From assembly GCA_028712915.1 (NCBI GenBank), contig JAQTPJ010000054.1:1-6147 (forward strand): DNA of 6,147 nt, read 5' to 3'. Position numbers and translations under genes: made by a program. Shown one piece after another: positions 1-5,296 of this stretch (its first letter is position 1; each line of letters begins with the position of its first letter). The DNA comes from Candidatus Omnitrophota bacterium (lineage in GTDB: Bacteria; Omnitrophota; Gorgyraeia; Velamenicoccales; JABMQK01). The notes under the pieces are model-generated. The model saw only the letters and a program-made list of their open reading frames with translations, was not told the DNA's origin and searched no databases.

Positions 1-152
1 TCCACCCCCACTAATAAATACCTGACAAACCCGCCTACCAGGTAAACATCTATCTTATCTCTAGCGGCTAAATCCCTGCAAATGAATATAATGCGCTGCA
101 ATTGCGCAGGCAACTTATTGATACGTTTAATAATCAGATCTTTTTTTATCAT
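1..152 (-). CDS. Class II tRNA nucleotidyltransferase / poly(A) polymerase, N-terminal fragment (cut by window edge)
   Basis: Only the first 50 codons are visible; the gene runs off the left edge. It starts at an ATG (152-150) two bases after the xerD stop, with a GAGG Shine-Dalgarno at 164-161 and 8-base spacing. The fragment has a basic amphipathic start (MIKKDLIIKRINKLP), then a strand-turn-helix reading VYLVGGFVRYLLVG at residues 36-49. This matches the GG-x-V-R-D-x-L-L-G signature at the nucleotidyltransferase head of CCA-adding enzymes and bacterial poly(A) polymerases, which add CCA to tRNA 3' ends or A tails to RNA. The catalytic DxD pair lies beyond the edge, so activity cannot be judged. 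The residue after VR is Tyr rather than the usual Asp. CCA-adding enzyme, poly(A) polymerase and CBS-domain fusion relatives share this head and cannot be separated here. It is the last visible gene of the tRNA-Pro/ligA/xerD unit. Confidence 0.75.
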   Translation of the reverse strand, partial: MIKKDLIIKRINKLPAQLQRIIFICRDLAARDKIDVYLVGGFVRYLLVGV

Positions 153-154
153 CT

Positions 155-1048
155 TTATGGCCTCGGGTGGAACGTTTTATGTATTGTTTTTAAGCGGTCG
201 CGGTCTATATGGGTATAAATCTGCGTAGTTGAAATATTCGCGTGGCCGAGCATTTCCTGCACGGAACGCAGGTCCGCGCCCCTCTCTAATAAATGAGTGG
301 CAAAAGAATGCCTTAAAATATGCGGTTTCACAGAATTCTTTATCCTGGCCTGCCTGGCATAAGCCTTTATCAGCTTCCATATATAAACACGTGAAATCCT
401 AAAGCCCGAGTGGTTTAAAAATAAAAATTTGCTATCCTTTTTCTTAATAAACTTAGGGCGGGAATCGCTCTGGTACTTCCTTAAAGCAGAAACCGCGATT
501 TTCCCTATTGGCACCACTCTTTCTTTGTTGCCCTTCCCTAGGCAACGCACAAAACCGGCATTCAGATTAACGTCTTCCACTTTTAAGCCTGATAATTCTG
601 AAACGCGAAGCCCTGCCGCATACATAGTCTCCAATATCGCCTTATCCCTTATACCCTTCTTATTCCTGATATTAGGGGCGGAGAGTAACTTTTCTATCTC
701 GGCAAAAGATAAGACATTGGGTATCTTTTTCCAGAGCTTAGGAGAATCAATCACATCGGTCGGGTCTTTTAAGGATAATTTTTCTCTGAGCAAAAATCTA
801 TGGAACAGCCTTATAGCCACCAAAGAACGGGCAATGCTCGTCGAAGCCAATTCTTTTTCTTTCTGATAAAACAAATAGGAACGCACATCTTCTTTGCCTA
901 CTTTATTTGCCTCATTTATGTTAGTAGACCTCAAAAACCTATCGTATCTTAAGAGGTCCCTTTTGTAAGCAACCACTGTGTTCTGGGCAAGGCCCCTCTC
1001 TACGGAAAGATAATTCAAAAATACATCTATTAATTCAAGCGTGTTCAA
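155..1048 (-). CDS. xerD: Site-specific tyrosine recombinase XerD
   Basis: Tyrosine recombinase of the Xer type, which with XerC normally resolves chromosome dimers at dif during division. From the TTG at 1048 the protein is 297 aa. The N-terminal SAM-like core-binding domain covers about residues 1-90 (FLNYLSVERGLAQNTVVAY), and the catalytic domain about 105-290. All catalytic residues are visible: Arg148 in GLRVSEL, Lys172 in GKGNKERVVPIG, His243 and Arg246 in HILRHSFATH, His269 in MLGHA, and Tyr278 in TTQIYTHI. These numbers match those known for E. coli XerD (148, 172, 244, 247, 270, 279) almost exactly. The C-terminus HPRP also resembles XerD rather than XerC. Another in-frame TTG at 1069 would add 7 residues, but the later TTG has a much better ribosome site. 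The gene overlaps the upstream MBL gene by 14 bp. Its length and lack of an arm-binding extension argue for a housekeeping recombinase, not an element integrase. Confidence 0.93.
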   Translation of the reverse strand: MNTLELIDVFLNYLSVERGLAQNTVVAYKRDLLRYDRFLRSTNINEANKVGKEDVRSYLFYQKEKELASTSIARSLVAIRLFHRFLLREKLSLKDPTDVIDSPKLWKKIPNVLSFAEIEKLLSAPNIRNKKGIRDKAILETMYAAGLRVSELSGLKVEDVNLNAGFVRCLGKGNKERVVPIGKIAVSALRKYQSDSRPKFIKKKDSKFLFLNHSGFRISRVYIWKLIKAYARQARIKNSVKPHILRHSFATHLLERGADLRSVQEMLGHANISTTQIYTHIDRDRLKTIHKTFHPRP

Positions 1049-1637
1049 AATTAACCCTCTCCCTGCCAATGGTAGAAGCTTCGCCGTGCCCCGGATAAAT
1101 CTTTACCTCATCATCCAAACAAAGGAGCTTATCTTTTATTGATGATAATAACTCCTTATAAGAGCCCCCTGGCAGATCTGTCCTACCTATGCCATCCTTA
1201 AATAATGTATCCCCTGTAAAAACTACGCTATCTATCTTAATACATATGCCCCCTGGGCTATGGCCGGGGGTATGCATAATTTCCATACCTAAATCTCCTG
1301 CTTTAATCGTATCTTTATCCTGGAGTATTTTCTTCGGTTTACAAGGAGTAAAACTTCCCAAAAAAATAGAGGAAAGATTACTTTCAGGATCCTCTAAGGC
1401 TAAAGCATCTAATTTATGGATATACACGGGCAAGCCCAAGCCATAATCCGCCTTGATATGGTCTATGTGCGAGTGCGTGTTAATAATAAACTTTACATTC
1501 AATCCCTCGTCTTTTATGGTCTTTTTTATCTTGCCGGCTTCATCTCCGGGGTCAATGATAAAAGCCTCTTTCTTGCCATCGGAAACTATATAGCAATTCG
1601 TCTGCAGAGGCCCGACTATTAATCTTTTTATATTCAT
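1035..1637 (-). CDS. MBL-fold metallo-hydrolase, glyoxalase II / YcbL-like
   Basis: A 200-residue single-domain metallo-beta-lactamase-fold protein, probably cytoplasmic. The N-terminus MNIKRLIVGPLQTNCYIV is typical of the glyoxalase II-like (hydroxyacylglutathione hydrolase) branch. Metal ligands are in order: THSHIDH at residues 54-60 (His55, His57, Asp59, His60), His126 in HTPGHSPGG, Asp143 in FTGDTLF, and His184 in YPGHGE. This is a complete two-metal site. Family members hydrolyse thioesters such as S-lactoylglutathione, but short bacterial members like this lack the C-terminal substrate domain of true GloB, so the substrate is open. The start is the ATG at 1637-1635, which overlaps the upstream lipoprotein stop as ATGA. 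An in-frame TTG at 1646 would add three residues but is less likely. No clear Shine-Dalgarno is seen, so translation is probably coupled to the upstream gene. Confidence 0.9.
   Translation of the reverse strand: MNIKRLIVGPLQTNCYIVSDGKKEAFIIDPGDEAGKIKKTIKDEGLNVKFIINTHSHIDHIKADYGLGLPVYIHKLDALALEDPESNLSSIFLGSFTPCKPKKILQDKDTIKAGDLGMEIMHTPGHSPGGICIKIDSVVFTGDTLFKDGIGRTDLPGGSYKELLSSIKDKLLCLDDEVKIYPGHGEASTIGRERVNFEHA
1055..1063 (-). promoter_or_regulatory. Shine-Dalgarno that decides the xerD start
   Basis: The minus strand reads GGGAGAGGG, then a 6-base TTAATT spacer, then TTG at 1048. This purine-rich site lies inside the last codons of the upstream MBL gene. It sits inside the reading frame if translation began at the alternative TTG (1069), which has no comparable site upstream. 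This favours 1048 as the start. Confidence 0.7.
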
Positions 1638-2137
1638 TTGAGGCAATCTTTTACTTTACTAAAAGAAAGATCTCTTTGTATATTAATAAATGACCTTCTT
1701 GCTTCATCTCTCATCCGGCTCATAGAAACCATAGCGATATTCTTTACTTTAAACTCCTCCTCTAAGGAATATAATTTATTTATATAATTATCCAACAACT
1801 CTATCTTTTCCTGATTGTTCAAAAGTTGTTTTAGGCGATTAAGGTTAAGTATTGTCTGGTCAAAACAGCTAACTATTTTCTTTCTGCTCTCTCCAGCAAT
1901 AAAAACATCCATCAGCTCAAGGTGCCAGGCCTTCCAATAAGTGTAATAAAGCCTGTATGCTTCCTCAGAGGAAAGTTCCTGTTTGGAATAATCCTTGGGA
2001 GAAATTATCATCTCTTCTGGTTTTTGATCGTCTTTGGATTTACGGGTGAACTTTTTGCGAAAAGATTCGCTACAACCAAAAAAATTAACAATCAATACCA
2101 GCAATAAAAGAATAATTACTTTTCTTCTAAGCATCAT
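1634..2137 (-). CDS. Small putative lipoprotein of unknown function
   Basis: I do not recognise this family. The 167-residue protein starts with a basic tip (MMLRRK), a hydrophobic stretch at about residues 7-20 and a Cys at 22 in the context VNFFGC. This fits a lipoprotein signal peptide with a somewhat non-canonical lipobox (Phe at -3 and -2, Gly at -1), so I infer export and lipid anchoring at Cys22. A charged linker rich in Lys and Asp follows (about 24-55). The rest looks largely alpha-helical, with an aromatic patch YRLYYTYWKAWHLEL at 61-75 and Leu/Asn/Glu-rich, possibly coiled-coil, helices to the end. Other Cys are at 91 and 165. The start overlaps the ligA stop as ATGATG, with AGGAGAGAA at 2146-2138. 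The second ATG (2134) is better spaced from it, so the true length may be 166. Its position between ligA and an MBL hydrolase does not reveal a role. Confidence 0.72.
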   Translation of the reverse strand: MMLRRKVIILLLLVLIVNFFGCSESFRKKFTRKSKDDQKPEEMIISPKDYSKQELSSEEAYRLYYTYWKAWHLELMDVFIAGESRKKIVSCFDQTILNLNRLKQLLNNQEKIELLDNYINKLYSLEEEFKVKNIAMVSMSRMRDEARRSFINIQRDLSFSKVKDCLK

Positions 2138-4152
2138 TTCTCTCCTATCAGTTTTTTAAATTCTTCTTCGTCTATGACTTTTACATTTAATGCCTGCGCC
2201 CTTCTGAATTTAGAACCCGGGCTATCGCCTATAACCACAAAATCAGTATTTTTGCTTACGCTGGAAGCAGCCATGCCGCCCAATTGGCGCACAACTTCTT
2301 CGGCTCTCATCCTGGTAAAACCCTTCAATTCTCCGGTAAATACAAAAACCTTATCTTTCAAGACGCTGTTACGAACCTGCTGCCTGGGTTGTTTTGTATT
2401 TAATCCTGCCTTGTTTAATTTATCGATTAAATGTTTTACCTTAACCTGTTTTAAGAATTCTACGATACTCTCAGCCATAACATCGCCTATTTCATATATA
2501 GAGCTGAAGTCATTCACTTTCGCAGACATTATTTTATCCAAAGAGCCGAATCTTTCCGCCAAAATATATGCCGCTTTCTCTCCGATATGACGGATACCCA
2601 ATCCGTAAAGCAGCCTATTCAGCGGCCTGTTTTTACTTTTGTCGATAGCCATCAATAAATTATCCGCCTTTTTATCCTTAAATAAAGGCAATTTTAATAA
2701 ATCCTTTTTTTCTAAAAAATATATGTCCGCAAAATCCTTAACCATCCTTTTCTTTACTATTTCCTCCACTGCCGCTTCGCCCATCCCTTCGATATCCATC
2801 GCTGTGCGGCTGGCAAAATGTATTAATCCTTTTTCCAATTGCGCAGGGCACGACGGATTTATGCAACGGTAAGCGACCTCTTCTTCTTTCTCTCTAACTA
2901 TATCTGAGCCGCACTGAGGGCACTCTGCAGGAATCTTTATTTTTTTCTCCCCGCCTGTCCTCACAGACGCTACAGCTTTAATAATCTTAGGTATGACATC
3001 TCCTGCGCGTTCAATTATTACCCTGTCGCCTAATTTAATGCCCAGCCTTTCTATCTCGTCAAAATTATGCAGTGTCGCCCGTGAAATTTTCACGCCGCCG
3101 CACTCTACCGGCTCAAGCATAGCCACAGGAGTCAAAACCCCGGTCCTGCCAACCTGAATAGCTACATCCAATATCTTCGTAGTCGCCTGATGCGCCGCAA
3201 ATTTGTATGCCACTGCCCAACGCGGGCTCTTCGATGTCTCTCCGAGCAACTCCTGCTGCTTGAATGAATTTATTTTAATAACCATCCCGTCTATTTCATA
3301 TTCCAAATCATCCCGTTTATCTTCCCACTTGCGGCACAATTCAATTACTTCATCAAGGTTCTTGCATAAGAAAATATGCGGATTGACGCACACGCCCCAT
3401 GACTTTACCCTCTGTAGGAACTCCCACTGCGTAGAAAAATCCCCGTCCTCTAAAAACCCCAACGAATGGGCAAAAAAATTCAAACGTCGCCTGGCTACGG
3501 TATCTGTATCTAAAAGTTTGAGCGAGCCTGCCGCGGCATTGCGCGGATTGGCAAACAGGACATCATTATCCTTAGCCCTTTCTTTATTCAACACCTTAAA
3601 ATGCCCTTTTTCCATATAAACTTCGCCGCGAATTTCTATTAGCCTTGGAGGATTATCTGTATTTAGTTTTGCAGGAATCACATCTATTGTTTTTATATTA
3701 AGGGTTACATCTTCACCTGATTGCCCGTCGCCGCGCGTAGCGCCGATACTTAAAACACCGTCTCTATATGTAAGATTTGAACTTACGCCGTCTATTTTAA
3801 GCTCTACCACATATTCGACCGTCTTTTTGCCTAACCCTTTATGCACCCTCTCATCCCATTCGCGCAGCTCTTCTACGGAATAGGTATTATCTAAAGACAT
3901 CATTTTCTTTCTATGTCCAACAGTTTTAAATCCTTTAAGCACTTCACCACCTACCCTGCGCGTAGGCGAATCAGGCTTATCAAATTGCGGATAGGCAGCC
4001 TCTAGTTCCTTAAGCCGCCTCATCAAATCGTCATATTTCTTATCGGAAATCTCCGGTTGATTTAATGTATAATAATTTTTATCGTGGCGGCGGATCTGCC
4101 GGCGTAATTCATCAATCTGCTTTTTTACCGCTTGCTTATTATCTCTTGCCAT
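2134..4152 (-). CDS. ligA: NAD-dependent DNA ligase LigA
   Basis: Seals nicks in duplex DNA during replication and repair using NAD+. The 672-residue length is the usual one and all domains are present in order. The Ia domain (about 1-70) has YYTLNQPEISDKKYD for NMN/NAD binding. The adenylation domain has catalytic Lys119 in the motif ELKIDG, EIRGEVY near 173-179, EIDGMVIKIN at 286-295, and SPRWAVAYKF at 309-318. The OB fold starts near QVGRTGVLTPVA (333-344). The zinc finger has Cys411, Cys414, Cys430 and Cys435. Helix-hairpin-helix repeats occupy roughly 450-590 (GLGIRHIGEKAA). The BRCT domain is at about 600-672 (VFVFTGEL, SVSKNTDFVV, GSKFRRAQ). The ATG start lies 2 bp after the acylphosphatase TAG stop, with only a cramped AGG nearby, so coupling is likely. 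The end overlaps the lipoprotein start by 4 bp. Nothing appears broken. Confidence 0.98.
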   Translation of the reverse strand: MARDNKQAVKKQIDELRRQIRRHDKNYYTLNQPEISDKKYDDLMRRLKELEAAYPQFDKPDSPTRRVGGEVLKGFKTVGHRKKMMSLDNTYSVEELREWDERVHKGLGKKTVEYVVELKIDGVSSNLTYRDGVLSIGATRGDGQSGEDVTLNIKTIDVIPAKLNTDNPPRLIEIRGEVYMEKGHFKVLNKERAKDNDVLFANPRNAAAGSLKLLDTDTVARRRLNFFAHSLGFLEDGDFSTQWEFLQRVKSWGVCVNPHIFLCKNLDEVIELCRKWEDKRDDLEYEIDGMVIKINSFKQQELLGETSKSPRWAVAYKFAAHQATTKILDVAIQVGRTGVLTPVAMLEPVECGGVKISRATLHNFDEIERLGIKLGDRVIIERAGDVIPKIIKAVASVRTGGEKKIKIPAECPQCGSDIVREKEEEVAYRCINPSCPAQLEKGLIHFASRTAMDIEGMGEAAVEEIVKKRMVKDFADIYFLEKKDLLKLPLFKDKKADNLLMAIDKSKNRPLNRLLYGLGIRHIGEKAAYILAERFGSLDKIMSAKVNDFSSIYEIGDVMAESIVEFLKQVKVKHLIDKLNKAGLNTKQPRQQVRNSVLKDKVFVFTGELKGFTRMRAEEVVRQLGGMAASSVSKNTDFVVIGDSPGSKFRRAQALNVKVIDEEEFKKLIGEK

Positions 4153-4154
4153 AC

Positions 4155-4430
4155 CTAAAATCTTATCTGAAAATTATCTAATTTTCCTATAGCGGTTGTC
4201 GTCTCTATCTCTTCATCCTGAATATAATTCGAGAATTGATTCCTTATTTTATCCAAGAAATCATCAACGGTTTTCTTATCCGCCTCAACGACTAATTCAA
4301 CATCGCCGCCGGGTAAATTCTTTACCCAGCCAACCACTCCTGTTTTTTGGGCAATTCTCTCTGCGGTGAAACGAAAACCGATCCCCTGAACTCTACCTTT
4401 AAATATTACGTGGGCCTGGACTTTAGACAT
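4155..4430 (-). CDS. acyP: Acylphosphatase
   Basis: A 91-residue cytosolic enzyme that hydrolyses acyl phosphates such as acetyl phosphate and carbamoyl phosphate. It is the usual size for a stand-alone member. The signature loop KGRVQGIGFR spans residues 11-20 and ends at the phosphate-binding Arg20. The second signature, GWVKNLPGGDVELVVE, includes catalytic Asn38. The C-terminus (NFQIRF) forms the usual last strand. The ATG at 4430-4428 follows an AT-rich stretch with no recognisable Shine-Dalgarno. It lies just downstream of the stem structure that joins the tRNA trailer to this leader, so initiation may depend on RNA structure or be leaderless-like after processing. It is the first protein gene after tRNA-Pro and is followed after 2 bp by ligA. 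It is a single domain and is not the N-terminus of a HypF protein. Confidence 0.95.
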   Translation of the reverse strand: MSKVQAHVIFKGRVQGIGFRFTAERIAQKTGVVGWVKNLPGGDVELVVEADKKTVDDFLDKIRNQFSNYIQDEEIETTTAIGKLDNFQIRF

Positions 4431-4443
4431 ATTTAAGACTTAA

Positions 4444-4493
4444 CGACAATTTTTAACTAAAGGCAGAAGTTTTCCAGCGAAGTTAAATTGTCG
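4444..4493 (-). repeat. Imperfect inverted repeat joining tRNA-Pro 3' end to the acylphosphatase leader
   Basis: On the transcript strand, CGACAATTTAACT (4493-4481) can pair with AGTTAAAAATTGTCG (4458-4444). All 13 positions match, with a two-base bulge in the second arm and a 22-base loop. The upstream arm starts with the last two acceptor bases and discriminator A of the tRNA. The downstream arm ends 14 bases before the acylphosphatase ATG. No U tract follows, so it is not a standard intrinsic terminator. It could be a processing site, an attenuator-like element, or a brake on acylphosphatase translation. The pairing is seen directly; the function is inferred. Confidence 0.6.
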
Positions 4494-4565
4494 GGGCGGG
4501 CGGACTTGAACCGCCGACTTCTTGGTCCCGAACCAAGCGCTCTAGCCAAACTGAGCCACGCCCCG
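4491..4565 (-). tRNA. tRNA-Pro (anticodon CGG)
   Basis: A 75-nt cloverleaf with every stem fully paired. Acceptor: CGGGGCG with CGCCCCG. D stem: GCTC with GAGC around AGTTTGGCTA. Anticodon stem: CTTGG with CCAAG around loop TTCGGGA. Variable region: AAGTC. T stem: GGCGG with CCGCC around TTCAAGT. The anticodon CGG (plus positions 4528-4530) decodes CCG. The C1-G72 pair, A73 discriminator and G37 after the anticodon are the expected bacterial proline identity features. The 3' CCA is not encoded: after A73 the transcript reads CAAT, so CCA must be added by an enzyme. The gene lies about 40 bases downstream of a good promoter and is probably the first product of the acylphosphatase-ligA-xerD unit. 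Confidence 0.97.
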
Positions 4566-4593
4566 CTCTAAATTTCTGTATCGTGCTTAAATA

Positions 4594-4613
4594 ATTGCGA
4601 TTCTTATCGCAAT
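4594..4613 (-). repeat. Perfect 8-bp palindrome at the tRNA promoter start site
   Basis: ATTGCGAT and ATCGCAAT flank a 4-base AAGA loop, directly next to the -10 box. The expected transcription start (about 4606-4608) falls inside it. It could be an operator for a repressor, or the transcript could carry a small partial hairpin at its 5' end. The symmetry is exact, but the function is unproven. Confidence 0.55.
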
Positions 4614-4642
4614 AGTATAACAGAAATATATGGCTGAATCAA
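4614..4642 (-). promoter_or_regulatory. Sigma70-type promoter for tRNA-Pro and downstream genes
   Basis: The minus strand reads TTGATT (4642-4637), a 17-base spacer, then TATACT (4619-4614). This is close to the TTGACA/TATAAT consensus with ideal spacing. AT-rich DNA lies upstream (TTTTTATATCTTATC), which may act like an UP element. It lies between the ribE stop and the tRNA. No comparable promoter was seen before the following protein genes, which supports one transcript running to at least xerD. Confidence 0.75.
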
Positions 4643-4667
4643 TTCCAGATAAGATATAAAAAGAATG

Positions 4668-5264
4668 CTATAAAACAGTGGCGCCTTTAGAATTTAAGGC
4701 GTATTTGGCAAGAATATCAAACTCGATATTAACTTTTTTACCGGTGTTTTTCTTACCTAAAATAGTATTGCTCATAGTATGCGGTATGAGGTAAACCGTA
4801 AAGGAATCCCTGAAAACATCTACTATGGTAAGGCTGACGCCGTCTATCGTCACAGAACCTTTAACTGCCATCAAATTCATAAATTTACTAGGGACGGCTA
4901 CCTCGATAAACTGATTCTTATTAATTATGCCTCTCTTCCTTATAGCGCCCATGCAATCTATATGACCTGTAACGAAATGCCCCGAGATTTTATCGTTAGC
5001 TTTCAGGCTGTCTTCTAAATTTACCCGGTCGCCGGCTTTAAGCAATCCTAAATTAGTTAACTTTAAAGTCTCCGCAAGTAAATCAAAAACCAAAATATCC
5101 GACTTAATCTTTGTCGCCGTAAGGCAGACCCCATTAACGCTTACGCTGTCTCCTATGGCTACAGCCAAAGAGACCAGCTTGGAGCGCACCATCAAATTCT
5201 GAGCCTTTTGATAGCGGGAAAAATAAGTAACTACGCCTATCTCTTTAACTATTCCCGTAAACAT
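4668..5264 (-). CDS. ribE: Riboflavin synthase, alpha subunit
   Basis: Catalyses the last step of riboflavin synthesis, the dismutation of two 6,7-dimethyl-8-ribityllumazine molecules. The 198-residue protein has the family's two tandem lumazine-binding barrels. The first (about 1-88) opens with MFTGIVKEIG and contains GDSVSVNGVCLTA (38-50, with Cys47). The second (about 95-185) opens with SGHFVTGHID and contains the equivalent KGSVTIDGVSLTI (135-147), followed by LIPHT and VNIEFD. The ATG at 5264-5262 has a strong Shine-Dalgarno (GAGGAA with a 3-base TTT spacer), and MFTGIV is the invariant family start. It lies 32 bp after ribD, so they are co-transcribed. No ribBA or ribH follows; those steps must be encoded upstream of this window or elsewhere. 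Confidence 0.97.
   Translation of the reverse strand: MFTGIVKEIGVVTYFSRYQKAQNLMVRSKLVSLAVAIGDSVSVNGVCLTATKIKSDILVFDLLAETLKLTNLGLLKAGDRVNLEDSLKANDKISGHFVTGHIDCMGAIRKRGIINKNQFIEVAVPSKFMNLMAVKGSVTIDGVSLTIVDVFRDSFTVYLIPHTMSNTILGKKNTGKKVNIEFDILAKYALNSKGATVL
4682..4701 (-). terminator. Weak candidate terminator at the end of ribE
   Basis: CGCCTT (4701-4696) pairs with AAGGCG (4687-4682) around an 8-base loop inside the last codons of ribE. A TTTT lies six bases later and a TTCTTTTT run shortly after the stop. The stem is short and the U run is not adjacent, so read-through or Rho-dependent termination is equally possible. Confidence 0.25.
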
Positions 5265-5296
5265 AAATTCCTCACTAATTTAAGTCGAAAAATAAA

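Noticed and set aside
429..866. 145-codon plus-strand open frame opposite xerD
   Set aside because: It lies wholly antisense to a clear xerD, has no recognisable domain, and its composition follows the reverse of a coding strand.
1265..1295. dif-like stretch with a GCATAAT half-site near xerD
   Set aside because: It is only a partial match, without the second recombinase-binding arm, and lies within conserved MBL coding sequence (the HTPGH region).
2174..2590. 138-codon plus-strand open frame opposite the 3' part of ligA
   Set aside because: Antisense to the intact BRCT and helix-hairpin-helix region of LigA, with no recognisable domain.
3203..3619. 138-codon plus-strand open frame opposite the ligA adenylation domain
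   Set aside because: Antisense to conserved LigA motifs; Ser/Leu-rich shadow of the real gene.
155..4565. tRNA gene plus tyrosine recombinase as a sign of an integrated genomic island
   Set aside because: The recombinase has XerD length, catalytic numbering and C-terminus, sits 3.4 kb from the tRNA behind housekeeping genes, and I saw no direct repeat of the tRNA 3' end that would act as an attachment site.
5265..5296. Possible regulatory element between ribD and ribE
   Set aside because: Only 32 bp, holding the ribE Shine-Dalgarno and AT-rich sequence; too short for a riboswitch and without a stem.
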